Of a DNA stretch of 64,000 nt, positions 19,363 through 28,180 are shown one piece after another. The DNA is taken from contig NZ_CP109181.1 of the NCBI RefSeq assembly GCF_036248275.1, positions 434,001 to 498,000 on the forward strand. Reading direction: 5' to 3'. Each line of letters begins with the position of its first letter. The stretch's first letter is position 1. The DNA is from Streptomyces sp. NBC_01716 (GTDB lineage: Bacteria > Actinomycetota > Actinomycetes > Streptomycetales > Streptomycetaceae). Below the pieces are notes generated by a model, which searched no databases, was not told the DNA's origin, and saw nothing but the letters and a program-made list of their open reading frames with translations. The position numbers and the translations under genes were made by a program.

Positions 19363-20347
19363 CGAAGCCCACCCTCGGGTCGGCGAGTCCGTACAGCAGG
19401 TCGGAGAGGAGATTGCCGAGGAGTACGGCCGCCGTGGCGAGCACGGTGAGCGCCGCCAGCAGCGGGAAGTCCACGGAGGTCGCCGCCTCGACGGTGGCGG
19501 CCGCGATCCCCGGCCAGCTGAAGACCGTCTCGATCAGGAGCGCGCCGGTGATGAGTTCGGGGACGCGCGAGCCGATGAGGGTGAGCATCGGCAGCATCCC
19601 GGACCGCCAGGCGTGCCCGAGCAGCACGGTCCGCTCGCCCAGTCCTCTGGCGCGCGCCCCGCGTACGGGATCCTCCGCCAGCGCGTCCGCGACCCCCTGC
19701 CGTACGTAGAGGTAGAACCAGGGCATCTGCGAGACACCGAGAACGGCCGCGGGCAGCACCAGATGCGAGGCGACCTGGCCGAAGGTGACGAGGTCGCTCC
19801 CCGAGTCGGTGAGACCACCGGCCGGCAGGACGTCGAGCCGCAGCGCGAAGAACCAGATGGCGAGCAGCCCGAGCCAGAACACCGGCGCGGCTTCGAGGGT
19901 GTACGCGGCCGTGCTGACGCAGCGGTCCAGGAGGCCGCCGGGGCGGCGGGCGGCGGCCACGCCCAGCGCCGTACCGAGCAGGATCGCGACGAGGAACGCG
20001 GTGGTGGCCAGGAGCACGGACCAGCCGAGGCGTTCGGTGATCACCTCGGCGACGGGCCGGCGCATGACACTGGAGTCGCCGAGGTCGCCGGTGACGGCCG
20101 ACGTCAGCCACTCCCACCAGCGCGGGACGAGTGCCTGGTCCACACCGAGGTTGGCGCGCAGTTGGTCGAGGGTCTCCTGCGAGGCGGTGAGACCGGCGGT
20201 GCCGGCGTACGCCTTGACTGGATCGAACGGGGAGGCGGCGGCGACGGCGAAGACGCCGAAGGTGACGACCAGCAGGACCGGGGCGGCGAACAGCAGCCGC
20301 CGCCCCGTCATCCGGGCCATCGCCCCCCACGGGAGGCGGCGGCTCAC
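19355..20347 (-). CDS. ABC importer permease, NikB/DppB-like
   Basis: 330 aa. I take the GTG at 20347 as start because it overlaps the stop of the binding-protein gene (GTGA), matching the tight coupling of the rest of the operon; an internal ATG about 13 codons in is the alternative. The N-terminal helix, the long periplasmic loop (SPFDPVKAYAG and onward) and the C-terminal permease fold with the coupling helix DALAEDPVRGARARGL are those of the DppB/NikB family. Confidence 0.9.
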   Translation of the reverse strand: MSRRLPWGAMARMTGRRLLFAAPVLLVVTFGVFAVAAASPFDPVKAYAGTAGLTASQETLDQLRANLGVDQALVPRWWEWLTSAVTGDLGDSSVMRRPVAEVITERLGWSVLLATTAFLVAILLGTALGVAAARRPGGLLDRCVSTAAYTLEAAPVFWLGLLAIWFFALRLDVLPAGGLTDSGSDLVTFGQVASHLVLPAAVLGVSQMPWFYLYVRQGVADALAEDPVRGARARGLGERTVLLGHAWRSGMLPMLTLIGSRVPELITGALLIETVFSWPGIAAATVEAATSVDFPLLAALTVLATAAVLLGNLLSDLLYGLADPRVGFDG

Positions 20348-21939
20348 GGCGTGCGGGCCCACTGCTCGACGTTCCACCAGGGGCCGGACGCGAGGCCGTG
20401 GTCGTGCGGTTCGACCTGGGTGGTGAGGGTGCCCCAGGTGTCGTCCACGACATAGATGTGGTCGATATGGGTCAGGAAGGTGTAGCCGGGGTCCTTCATG
20501 AGTTCACGCTGGACTGTGTCGTACGCGGCCTTCCGCGCGGGCTTCTCGCCGCTCTCGCGACCGGTGTCCAGGGCCTTGTCGACGGCCGGATTGTCGTACC
20601 AGGCCATGTTGTTGAAGCCGTCCCCGGCGAGGCCGGAGCTGAGGAGGCTGAACTGGTCGAAGTCCGGGTCGCCGGGCGCCCCGCCGCCCGCGAGGACGGC
20701 GTCCGCCTTCATCCGCGGCTCGATGACCTCCCACGTACCGGCCTGGGTCTTGATGTCGATGCCGGCCTTCTTGGCGTCGGACGCGTAGGCGAGGGCATGG
20801 TCCTGGCGGAGCTTGTCGCCGGTGAGATACCAGAGCGGGAAGCTCGCGCGTACGCCGTCCTTCGTACGGATGCCGTCGGGGCCGGTCCGCCAGCCCGCCT
20901 CGTCGAGTACGCGCTTGGCCCCCGCGAGGTCGTGCGGGCGCTCGGTGCCCCGGGTGAACCACTCGCTGTCGGTGGGGACGGGACCGTAGGCGGCCTTGCC
21001 CGCACCGTCGAGGATCTTGTCGACCATGGTTTCGCGGTCGACGGCGACGTCGAGCGCGCGGCGTACAGCGGTGTCGCCCGTGACCTTGTTGTGGGTCGGC
21101 AGGGTGACGGTGCGGTAGTCGTACGTCGTGGCCGCGTACGTCCGCTTCCCCTTGTCGTTCTTGAAGCCCTTGGCGAGATTGGGCGGCAGGATCGCGCCGT
21201 CGAGGTCACCGGCCCGGAGCCGGGTGGCGCGTACGTCGTCGTCCTTGATGATCGCCATGGTGAACTTCTTCACCCTGGGCTCGCCGCCCCAGTACTCCGG
21301 ATTGGCCTTGAAGCTGATCTTCTCGCCCTTGGACCAGTTGGTGAGGAGATACGGCCCCGTGCCCACGGGCTTGCTGGTGAACGGGCCCGAGTTGACGTCC
21401 TGCTTGCCCGCCACATGCTCCGGCGCGATGGGGAGCACGGTCCGCTGGGCGAAGGGCGCGTAGGGGTACTTCAGGGTGAAGACGACGGTGCTCTCGCCCT
21501 TGGCCGTGACGTCCTTGACGGCCGCCAGCTCGGTCTTGGACGGGTTGTTGGTCTTCGCGTCCAGGATGGTCCGGTAGGTGAAGACGACATCCGCCGCGCT
21601 GAAGGACTTGCCGTCGCTGAACTTCACGTCGTCGCGCAGCCGGTAGGTGTAGGTCATGCCGTCCACGGCGACCTCGGGGAGCGCGGAGGCGAGGGCGGGC
21701 TTCAGATTCATGTCGCGGCCGACGCTCAGGAGTCCGTCGAAGATCTTGGAGTTGCCGTCCTTGCCGTAGCCGAGCAACGGGCTGAGGCTGTCCGGCTCGT
21801 AGGCGATCCCCACGACGGCGGACTCCTGGTCCCCGCCGTCGCCGGAGCCGCTGTCCGGGTTCGAGCAGGCCACGGCGGTGAAGGCCAGCGAGCCGGCCAG
21901 CGCCGCCGCGACCGTGCCACGTATGGAACGGGCCGTCAT
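20344..21939 (-). CDS. nickel/peptide-type lipoprotein solute-binding protein (NikA-like)
   Basis: 531 aa. Lipoprotein signal with lipobox TAVAC (lipidated C25), then a Ser/Gly/Asp linker and the family 5 solute-binding fold (SBP_bac_5): PDSLSPLLGYG, LRDDVKFSDGKSFSAADVVF and KPVGTGPYLL. Family 5 receptors bind peptides, nickel or nickel chelates, or sugars. Sequence alone does not decide, but the operator-like dyad just upstream resembles a Nur box, favouring a nickel importer. First gene of a five-gene operon in which all junctions overlap. The start was placed at MTARSIRG because it gives a proper lipoprotein signal. Confidence 0.88.
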   Translation of the reverse strand: MTARSIRGTVAAALAGSLAFTAVACSNPDSGSGDGGDQESAVVGIAYEPDSLSPLLGYGKDGNSKIFDGLLSVGRDMNLKPALASALPEVAVDGMTYTYRLRDDVKFSDGKSFSAADVVFTYRTILDAKTNNPSKTELAAVKDVTAKGESTVVFTLKYPYAPFAQRTVLPIAPEHVAGKQDVNSGPFTSKPVGTGPYLLTNWSKGEKISFKANPEYWGGEPRVKKFTMAIIKDDDVRATRLRAGDLDGAILPPNLAKGFKNDKGKRTYAATTYDYRTVTLPTHNKVTGDTAVRRALDVAVDRETMVDKILDGAGKAAYGPVPTDSEWFTRGTERPHDLAGAKRVLDEAGWRTGPDGIRTKDGVRASFPLWYLTGDKLRQDHALAYASDAKKAGIDIKTQAGTWEVIEPRMKADAVLAGGGAPGDPDFDQFSLLSSGLAGDGFNNMAWYDNPAVDKALDTGRESGEKPARKAAYDTVQRELMKDPGYTFLTHIDHIYVVDDTWGTLTTQVEPHDHGLASGPWWNVEQWARTP

Positions 21940-21971
21940 GGATTCCACACCCCTACTGAAGATCAACCGTT

Positions 21972-21990
21972 ATTGCGAACGACTCGCAAT
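21972..21990. promoter_or_regulatory. Nur-box-like operator upstream of the nickel/peptide importer
   Basis: A perfect 7-bp inverted repeat, ATTGCGA-N5-TCGCAAT, lies 33 bp before the first gene of the importer operon. The published consensus for the nickel-responsive Fur-family regulator Nur of Streptomyces is TTGCAA-N5-TTGCAA; here the core reads TTGCGA-N5-TCGCAA with the same spacing. Function is inferred. On the coding strand TTTACA at about 22001-22006 could be a -35 element. Confidence 0.6.
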
Positions 21991-22050
21991 TAAACAGTAT
22001 GTAAAGGGGTGCGTGTCCAGGTGGTGTGAGGGTCGAACCGATGAACAGCG

Positions 22051-23184
22051 CTACGCGGTCGGCCTTCCGGGAGCCGGCAGAGCGGTCAGCACCGCGAGCC
22101 TCTCGCGGTGCGATCCGGTCGAACCCAGCGCGATCTCGGCGGACTTGGCCCGCTTGAGATACAGATGCGCGGGGTGCTCCCAGGTCATGCCGATGCCGCC
22201 GTGGAGCTGGACACACTCCTCGGCCGCGTGGACGGCGACCCGGCCGCAGTAGGCCTGGGCGACCGCCACGGCGAGCGGTACGCCTGAGCTGTCGGTGGCC
22301 AGCGCGTCCGCGGCGTTGCGGGCGGCGGCGCGGGCCGAGACGACCTCCAGCCAGAGCTGGGCCATCCGGTGCTTGAGGGCCTGGAACGAGCCCACGGGTC
22401 GGTTGAACTGGTGCCGTTCGCGGGTGTGCCGCACGGTCTCCTCCAAGCACCATTCGGCGAGGCCGAGTTGCTCGGACGCGAGCAGTCCCGCACCGGTCAG
22501 CAGTCCGCTGCGTACAGCCGCCTCCGCCGTGCCCGCGTCGGCGAGCCGGGTCCCCGCGGTGAGCGCGGCGGCGTCCACGGTGACGGTCGAGAGCGGACGC
22601 GTGAGGTCGAGCGGGGTCTGCGCGCGGACGGTGACGCCGGGTGCCGCCGTCTCGACCGCGTACAGCCCGTCGTGGCCGATGACGAGCAGGACGTCGGCGA
22701 TCGCGGCGTCGGCGACGGCTCTGATCGCGGCCCCCGGCGCCGTGTCGGGAAGCGGGGCGTCCGGTCCGGTGGAGAGCGGGACGGCGAGAACGGCGACCGT
22801 ACGGCCTTCGGCCAGCGCGCTGAGCAGCTTGGCGACGGCCCCGCCGTCACCGGTGCCGCAGCCGAGCAGCGTGTGGGTCGCGATCACCGAACTGGTCAGG
22901 TACGGCGCGGGCGTGACCGCCCGGCCCAGCTCCTCCAGCACCACCGCCGCCTCGCGGTGGCTCGCGCCCTGGCCACCGAGCGGCTCCGGGACGAGTAGCC
23001 CGGCCGCGCCGATCCCGGCGGCGAGCGACGTCCAGAGCGCGGTGTCGTACGGGGCGCCGGACTCGGCGCGGTCGAGCGCGGCGGGGATGTCACCGCGACC
23101 GGTGAGCAGCGACCGTACGGCGGCGCGCAGGTCGTCCTCCGTCTCGGAGTACAGCAGGTCGGGCGCGTCATCCAGGGTGCTCAT
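22051..23184 (-). CDS. acyl-CoA dehydrogenase, non-catalytic-type partner subunit
   Basis: 377 aa from ATG at 23184, which overlaps the stop of the upstream dehydrogenase gene (ATGA). The ACAD fold is seen: helical N-terminus with LLVPEPLGGQGASHREAAVVLEE, a middle beta domain, and a C-terminal helical domain with ERHQFNRPVGSFQALKHRMA and QLHGGIGMTWEHP. The EGGTSE-type catalytic Glu segment of the partner is absent, as in the beta subunits of the heterotetrameric ACADs (FadE-type pairs) of actinobacteria that act on bulky or steroid-derived acyl-CoAs. I infer an alpha2beta2 enzyme with the neighbouring gene. Confidence 0.85.
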   Translation of the reverse strand: MSTLDDAPDLLYSETEDDLRAAVRSLLTGRGDIPAALDRAESGAPYDTALWTSLAAGIGAAGLLVPEPLGGQGASHREAAVVLEELGRAVTPAPYLTSSVIATHTLLGCGTGDGGAVAKLLSALAEGRTVAVLAVPLSTGPDAPLPDTAPGAAIRAVADAAIADVLLVIGHDGLYAVETAAPGVTVRAQTPLDLTRPLSTVTVDAAALTAGTRLADAGTAEAAVRSGLLTGAGLLASEQLGLAEWCLEETVRHTRERHQFNRPVGSFQALKHRMAQLWLEVVSARAAARNAADALATDSSGVPLAVAVAQAYCGRVAVHAAEECVQLHGGIGMTWEHPAHLYLKRAKSAEIALGSTGSHRERLAVLTALPAPGRPTA

Positions 23185-24392
23185 CGGGCGAGGTCCTTCC
23201 AAGCGACGTCCTTGTCGTCGCGCGGCTCGGCGGGCAGGCCGAGGACGCGTTCGGCGACGATGTTGAGCAGTACCTCACTCGTGCCGCCCTCGATGGAGTT
23301 GCCCTTCGAGCGCAGATAGCGGTAGCCGGCCTCGCGGCCGGTGAAGTCGACGAGTTCCGGGCGGCGCATCGTCCAGTCGTCGTACAACAGGCCCTCGTCA
23401 CCGAGGAGTTCGACTTCGAGCCCGCTGATCTCCTGGTTGAGCCGGGCGAAGGAGAGCTTGAGGCCCGAGCCTTCGGGGCCTGGCCGGCCCACGGCGAGCT
23501 GCTGGCGCAGCCGTTCGCCGGTGAGACGGGCCACCTCGGCTTCCACCCAGAGCGCGAGAAGACGCTGGTGCAGCTGATGGGTACGCAGTTCGGGGCGTTC
23601 ACGCCAGGTCCGGGAGACCGGGCCGATCATGCCGCCCTCGCGCGGGAGCCGGGCGCCGCCGATCGAGACGCGTTCGTTCATCAGCGTGGTCCGGGCGACC
23701 TTCCAGCCGTCGCCGACCGCGCCGAGCCGGTGGGCGTCGGGGATCCGGACGTCGGTGAGGAAGACCTCGTTGAACTCGGCCTCGCCGGTTATCTGGCGCA
23801 GCGGCCGGACGTCGACGCCGGGAGCGGTCATGTCGCAGATGAAGTAGGTGATGCCCCGGTGCTTCGGCAGGGCGGGATCGGTCCGCGCTATGAGGATGGC
23901 CCAGCGCGCGAGATGGGCGCTGGAGGTCCACACCTTCTGCCCGTTGACGATCCAGTCACCGCCTTCACCGTTCGCACCGCTGCCGCCCTCGCGTACGGCG
24001 CGGGTGCCGAGCGCGGCGAGGTCGGACCCGGCGCCCGGCTCGCTGAAGAGCTGGCACCAGACTTCGTCACCGACCCACAGGGGCCGCAGGAACCGGCGCT
24101 TCTGCTCGTCGGTGCCGAACCCGAGGATGGTCGGCGCGGCCATCCCCAGGCCGATACCGATCCGGCGCGGGTCGTTGTCGGGCGCGCCCGACGCGGCCAG
24201 TTCGGCGTCGACGACCGACTGGAGAGAACGGGGGGCGTCGAGTCCGCCGAGACCGGCCGGGAAGTGCACCCAGGCGAGCCCGGCGTCGAAGCGGGCCTTC
24301 AGGAAGTCGGCCGGTTCCGTGTCGGCCGGCGGGTGAGCGGCGAGCAAGTCCCTTGTACGGCGGCGCAGTTCGGCCGCGTCGATCGCGTTCAT
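23181..24392 (-). CDS. acyl-CoA dehydrogenase, catalytic-type subunit
   Basis: 403 aa. N-terminal helices, the FAD/substrate segment QLFSEPGAGSDLAALGTRA, NGQKVWTSSAHLARWAI, and near the C-terminus GNSIEGGTSEVLLNIVAERVLGLP, which carries the usual catalytic Glu environment. It introduces an alpha,beta double bond into an acyl-CoA and passes electrons to ETF. Middle gene of three: it overlaps the quinone-oxidoreductase gene upstream and the partner ACAD downstream, each by ATGA, which supports one complex and one pathway. Confidence 0.9.
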   Translation of the reverse strand: MNAIDAAELRRRTRDLLAAHPPADTEPADFLKARFDAGLAWVHFPAGLGGLDAPRSLQSVVDAELAASGAPDNDPRRIGIGLGMAAPTILGFGTDEQKRRFLRPLWVGDEVWCQLFSEPGAGSDLAALGTRAVREGGSGANGEGGDWIVNGQKVWTSSAHLARWAILIARTDPALPKHRGITYFICDMTAPGVDVRPLRQITGEAEFNEVFLTDVRIPDAHRLGAVGDGWKVARTTLMNERVSIGGARLPREGGMIGPVSRTWRERPELRTHQLHQRLLALWVEAEVARLTGERLRQQLAVGRPGPEGSGLKLSFARLNQEISGLEVELLGDEGLLYDDWTMRRPELVDFTGREAGYRYLRSKGNSIEGGTSEVLLNIVAERVLGLPAEPRDDKDVAWKDLAR

Positions 24393-25369
24393 CGCTCGCC
24401 CGCCCCCGATCCGATGCCGGGGAGTACGACGAGGCGGCCGGTGGTCGTGCCGTCGGCGACACGCTGGACGGCTGACGCGGCCTCCGCCATCGGGACGCGC
24501 TCGCTGATGAGCGGCTTGACGACGCCCTTGGCGGCGAGTTCGGTCAGCTCCTGGTGACAGCGGAGGATCGCGGCGGGGTCCTTCTGCCTGTAGAGGCCCC
24601 AGTGCAGACCGAGGATCGAGTAGTTCTTCACGAGCGCGTGGTTGAGCGCGGGGCTCGGGATCGCGCCGCTCGCGAAGCCGATGACAAGGATGCGGCCCTC
24701 GAAGGCGACGCACTTGGCGGACTGGGCGTACGCGTCGCCGCCCACGGGGTCGTACACGACGTCCGCGCCGCGCCCGCCGGTGAGTTCCTTGACGGTCGCG
24801 ACGATGTCCTCGGTGCGCCGGTCGATGACCTGGTCGCAGCCCAACTCCCGTGCCACACGGGCCTTTTCCTCACCGCCCACGACACCGATGACGGTGGCGC
24901 CCGCGGCCTTGCCGAGCTGGACGGCCGCGCTGCCGACACCTCCGGCGGCGGCGTGCACGAGCAGCGTCTCGCCCGCCTGGAGGTGCGCTCTGCGGTGCAG
25001 CCCGAACCACCCCGTCTGGTAGGCGATGTGCAGGGCCGCCGCCTCGGCGTCGTCGAGGGCGCCGGGCGCGGGAAGTACGGCCGACTCGTCGGCGACGACG
25101 TACTCGGCGAGTCCGCCGTGGGGCAGGGCCGGGGTCGCGATGACGCGCCGCCCGTCCCCGGTCTCGGCGCAGACCTCGACACCGGGCGTGAAGGGCAGCG
25201 GCGGGCGGACCTGGTACTGGCCCCGGCAGAGCAGGGCGTCCGGGAAGTTGATGTCGGCGGCCAGGACCTTCAGCAGGAGCTGCCCGTCCCCCGGTGCCGG
25301 TGGATCCACCTCGTCCAGGCGCATCACCTCGCCCGGCTCGCCGTTCCGGTGCACTCGCCATGCCTGCAT
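24389..25369 (-). CDS. zinc-independent MDR oxidoreductase (NADPH:quinone reductase type)
   Basis: 326 aa of the medium-chain dehydrogenase fold. GroES-like N-terminal domain with LPFTPGVEV and no zinc-ligand Cys cluster; Rossmann motif HAAAGGVGSAAVQLGKAAGA for NADPH. Members reduce quinones or enoyl/enone substrates. As leader of the ACAD operon it may handle an enoyl or quinone-type intermediate of the same catabolic route. The ATG has GGAGG about 8 nt upstream and a palindromic operator about 50 bp further. Confidence 0.88.
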   Translation of the reverse strand: MQAWRVHRNGEPGEVMRLDEVDPPAPGDGQLLLKVLAADINFPDALLCRGQYQVRPPLPFTPGVEVCAETGDGRRVIATPALPHGGLAEYVVADESAVLPAPGALDDAEAAALHIAYQTGWFGLHRRAHLQAGETLLVHAAAGGVGSAAVQLGKAAGATVIGVVGGEEKARVARELGCDQVIDRRTEDIVATVKELTGGRGADVVYDPVGGDAYAQSAKCVAFEGRILVIGFASGAIPSPALNHALVKNYSILGLHWGLYRQKDPAAILRCHQELTELAAKGVVKPLISERVPMAEAASAVQRVADGTTTGRLVVLPGIGSGAGER

Positions 25370-25416
25370 GCGGGGGCCTCCACAGATGAGGGTCGGTACG
25401 CGCTCATCCGCATACT

Positions 25417-25428
25417 AAGCGGTCGCTT
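25417..25428. promoter_or_regulatory. TetR-type palindrome upstream of the QOR/ACAD operon
   Basis: AAGCG-GT-CGCTT is a dyad with perfect 5-bp arms, centred about 53 bp upstream of the operon start. Similar AGC-N4-GCT dyads are common targets of TetR-family repressors of acyl-CoA catabolism in actinobacteria. No TetR gene is in the window, so the cognate regulator is unknown. Confidence 0.45.
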
Positions 25429-25473
25429 GCCCGCTGGGAACAGCCCTGCGAGCACCACACCCCCCCCGGCGCC

Positions 25474-26595
25474 TCACCCCTTGCCCGCCGCCTCCGTCAC
25501 CTCGGCGCCTTGGCGCGCGACGGCGACCACCGCCATGTCGTCGTCGCGTTCGCCCTTCGTCCACCGGCCGATCGAGCTGAACAGGGCGCCGATCAACCGC
25601 TCCGGGTCACGGTCGGGGGGCTGCTTCAGTTCACTGCACGGGTCGTAGAAGGTCCCGGTCTCGTTCCTCGCCTCCGTCACTCCGTCCGTGACGCAGAGCA
25701 GGGTCGCACCGAGGGGGAACTCGTACGAATGGATCCCACCGCCGACACCGGGAGCGAGATCCCGCATCCCCAGGGGCGGCGACGCCTCGCCGGTGTCGAG
25801 GGGGACCAGCTCACCGTTCCTCAGGAGATACGGAGGGGGATGACCGCAGTTCACCAGCCGAAGGATGGTGCCGCGCCGGTTGATCTCGACCAGGAGGGCG
25901 GTGGCGAACGACTCGGCGGCGTCCGCCGAGAGAGGGTCCGAGTGTTCCTCGACGGACCGGGCGACGGCACGGTCGAGCCGATCGGCCAGCCCTACCAGAT
26001 CGGCCTCGGACTCGGCGCGTTCACGGAACGCGCCCACGATGACAGAGACGGCGGAGACCGCGCCCAGGCCCTTGCCGCGCACATCAGCGATGAGCAGTCT
26101 CAGGCCGAAGGGGGTTTCCTCGACGGCGTAGAGATCACCCCCGATCCGGGCCTCGGTGTACGCCGCCTCGTATCGGCACGCGACCGTGATCGGGCCGACG
26201 ATCTTGGGAAGCGGTGGCAGCAGTGCCCGCTGAAGTATCTCCGAGGTGGATCTGACCACCGAGAACTGCGCGCTCTGTTTGTCGAGCATGCGGCGCAGCG
26301 CCAGCGCGAAGGCGGAGGCGATCAGCACCTCCAGGAGCTGCACGAACTCGGCCACGAAGCCATGGCTGGCCTGGAGCGCGGAGATCGCGGTGACCGCGAT
26401 GGCGACGACCACGACGAGCAGTGTGTAGCGGAACGTGCTGGTGATGGCCGCCGCCGTGGCCGCGACACCGATGAGCGCGGCGCCGCTGACGACCCTGGGG
26501 GTGATCAGTTCGAGGACGACGGCCCCGATCAGGAGCAGCGGGGGCAGCCAGTGGTACCGCTGGATCCGCTGGATCCGTGACAGCCCCTCGTCCAT
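25474..26595 (-). CDS. membrane-bound PP2C (SpoIIE/RsbU-type) serine phosphatase
   Basis: 373 aa. About three membrane helices at residues 15-85, a short helical linker with RRMLDKQSAQF, then the SpoIIE phosphatase domain: AYTEARIGGDLYAVEE (metal-binding Asp), LLIADVRGKGLGAVSAVSVIVG, LRLVNCGHPPPYLL, LLCVTDGVTEARN and the late GERDDDMAVVAV. This family dephosphorylates anti-anti-sigma factors in partner-switching control of sigma-B-like factors; Streptomyces has many. No anti-sigma partner is adjacent. The short C-terminal tail has no kinase domain. Confidence 0.9.
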   Translation of the reverse strand: MDEGLSRIQRIQRYHWLPPLLLIGAVVLELITPRVVSGAALIGVAATAAAITSTFRYTLLVVVVAIAVTAISALQASHGFVAEFVQLLEVLIASAFALALRRMLDKQSAQFSVVRSTSEILQRALLPPLPKIVGPITVACRYEAAYTEARIGGDLYAVEETPFGLRLLIADVRGKGLGAVSAVSVIVGAFRERAESEADLVGLADRLDRAVARSVEEHSDPLSADAAESFATALLVEINRRGTILRLVNCGHPPPYLLRNGELVPLDTGEASPPLGMRDLAPGVGGGIHSYEFPLGATLLCVTDGVTEARNETGTFYDPCSELKQPPDRDPERLIGALFSSIGRWTKGERDDDMAVVAVARQGAEVTEAAGKG

Positions 26596-26741
26596 GACAC
26601 CGGTCCTTGTCTGCCGAGCCCGTCTCTCCGTTCAGCCACCACATCACAGGAAGTCACGGGAAGAAGGCACTCGCGCGGCCCCGGCGAAGCCGTGTCAGCG
26701 GCCGAAGACCTCGAACGGCACCGCCGGCCGGCCGCCGAAGC

Positions 26742-26775
26742 GCGCGTCAGATCTCCCCGCGCGTCAGATCTCTCC
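26742..26775. repeat. 17-bp tandem duplication over the peptidase stop codon
   Basis: Two adjacent 17-bp units (26742-26758 and 26759-26775) differ at one base, core GCGCGTCAGATCTC. The second unit encodes the last residues and the stop (TCA on the + strand) of the S33 peptidase gene; the first is an untranslated copy. It looks like simple replication slippage. Confidence 0.6.
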
Positions 26776-28062
26776 GCGCGCCAGGCCGAGCAGCCGGTCG
26801 AGCACCCGTGGGCCCGAGACCCGGACGCCGTCGTGCTCGTACTCGTCGGTGACCCAGGTGCGCAGCCCCCGGACGGCGCGCGCCGTCTCCAGCGCGTGGC
26901 CGGTGTCGACGTACATGTCGTCGTGGTAGACGGCGGCGGCGACCGGGACCTCGTTGGCGGCCAGTCGGCCTGCGTCGTACAGCGCGGGCCAGTCCGTGCG
27001 CGCGGCCAGCAGTTCGGCGGTCTCGCGCAGCGGGCGCAGCGCGGGGTCGCTGGTGAAGTGCCAGGGGTGGATCGTCTCGCCGGTGAAGAGCAGCGGGGTG
27101 TCCCCGGCGAGTGTCCGCTCCGCGTCGAAGCGGGGGAACTCCGCGCGGACCCGCTCGGCCGACCAGGCGGTGGGGCGGTCGTCCTGGGCGTAGATCGCCT
27201 CGTGGACCAGCGCGTACAGGGGGTGCCCGGCGAAGGAGAGCTCGGCGGCCACCTTCTCCTGGAAGGCGTCGGACAGTTCGTGCCCGGCCGCTGTCCTCAC
27301 GAACGCGTTGTCCAGCAACTGGTGCAGCAGGTGGGTGCCGTCGCCGGTGCCGAGGAGGATGCCGAGCGACTGGAACGCCTCGGGAGTCAGCGTGTAGCCG
27401 TTCGGCAGGACGGGACGGTGCTCGGCGATATGGGCGACGATCCGGCGGGCCCGCTCGACGTCCTGCGGATAGCGGGCGTAGTGCGCGGCGACCTTGCGTT
27501 CGATGCGCGGGTAGGCGGCGCGATAGACGTCGTCGGGCCCCGCGTCGAGCGAGGGCAGACCGCCGGTGATCAGTACGGTGCGCAGGCCCTCGGGCGCGGT
27601 GGAGAGATAGCGGACGGCGCAGAAGCCGCCGAAGCTCTGGCCGAGCACGGTCCAGGGGGCGCCGCCGGTCAGCTGCGGGCGGATCACCTCGCAGTCGCGC
27701 ACGATGTTGTCGGACCTGAAGAGGGCGAGATGGTCGGCCTGTTGCTCCGGGCCGCCGAGCGCCGGGAGGGTCTGCCGGTTGAGGGGGGTGGAGAACCCGG
27801 TGCCGCGCTGGTCGAGGTGGAGCACCCGGAACTCTTCGAGGGCCCGGCCGAGCCAGGCCTGCTTGCCGATGAAACGGCGGGCGCCGAATCCGGGGCCGCC
27901 TTCCAGATAGACCAGCCAGGGCAGGTCGGCGTCGACTTTGGACGCGGCGACGGCCTCGCGCCCGTACAGCTCGATCCGCTCCCCCGACGGGTTCTCGTGG
28001 TCGAGCGGGACGGAGAAACGGTGGTCCGTGAGGACGACGCCGGGCTGTCGGTAACTGGTCAA
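26764..28062 (-). CDS. S33-family proline iminopeptidase-like hydrolase
   Basis: 432 aa from a TTG start that has AGGAG 5 nt upstream; reading further upstream enters non-coding sequence. The Pip family pattern is clear: EGGPGFG (oxyanion, about 54-60), LDQRGTG (about 84-90), nucleophile S143 in GQSFGG, and a late acidic region and His near YEHDGVR. No signal peptide, so cytoplasmic. It should release N-terminal proline or other residues from short peptides, although several relatives act as amidases or esterases. It stands as a single gene behind the terminator of the propeller-hydrolase operon. Confidence 0.88.
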   Translation of the reverse strand: MTSYRQPGVVLTDHRFSVPLDHENPSGERIELYGREAVAASKVDADLPWLVYLEGGPGFGARRFIGKQAWLGRALEEFRVLHLDQRGTGFSTPLNRQTLPALGGPEQQADHLALFRSDNIVRDCEVIRPQLTGGAPWTVLGQSFGGFCAVRYLSTAPEGLRTVLITGGLPSLDAGPDDVYRAAYPRIERKVAAHYARYPQDVERARRIVAHIAEHRPVLPNGYTLTPEAFQSLGILLGTGDGTHLLHQLLDNAFVRTAAGHELSDAFQEKVAAELSFAGHPLYALVHEAIYAQDDRPTAWSAERVRAEFPRFDAERTLAGDTPLLFTGETIHPWHFTSDPALRPLRETAELLAARTDWPALYDAGRLAANEVPVAAAVYHDDMYVDTGHALETARAVRGLRTWVTDEYEHDGVRVSGPRVLDRLLGLARGEI

Positions 28063-28138
28063 GGGTGCTCCTGGTTCGGTGCGGGTCCGGTCACCTCGGC
28101 CGGTCCTCCCCAGACGGTACGACGGCCCGGTGCCGGCA

Positions 28139-28172
28139 CGCCGGACGGGCCCGTGGAGCGGCCCGTCCGGCG
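28139..28172 (-). terminator. strong hairpin terminator
   Basis: A perfect 13-bp inverted repeat (arm CGCCGGACGGGCC at 28139-28151, complement at 28160-28172) with an 8-nt loop lies 8 bp beyond the stop of the propeller hydrolase. It probably ends the catabolic operon and insulates the peptidase gene. Confidence 0.75.
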
Positions 28173-28180
28173 GCGGTGGG

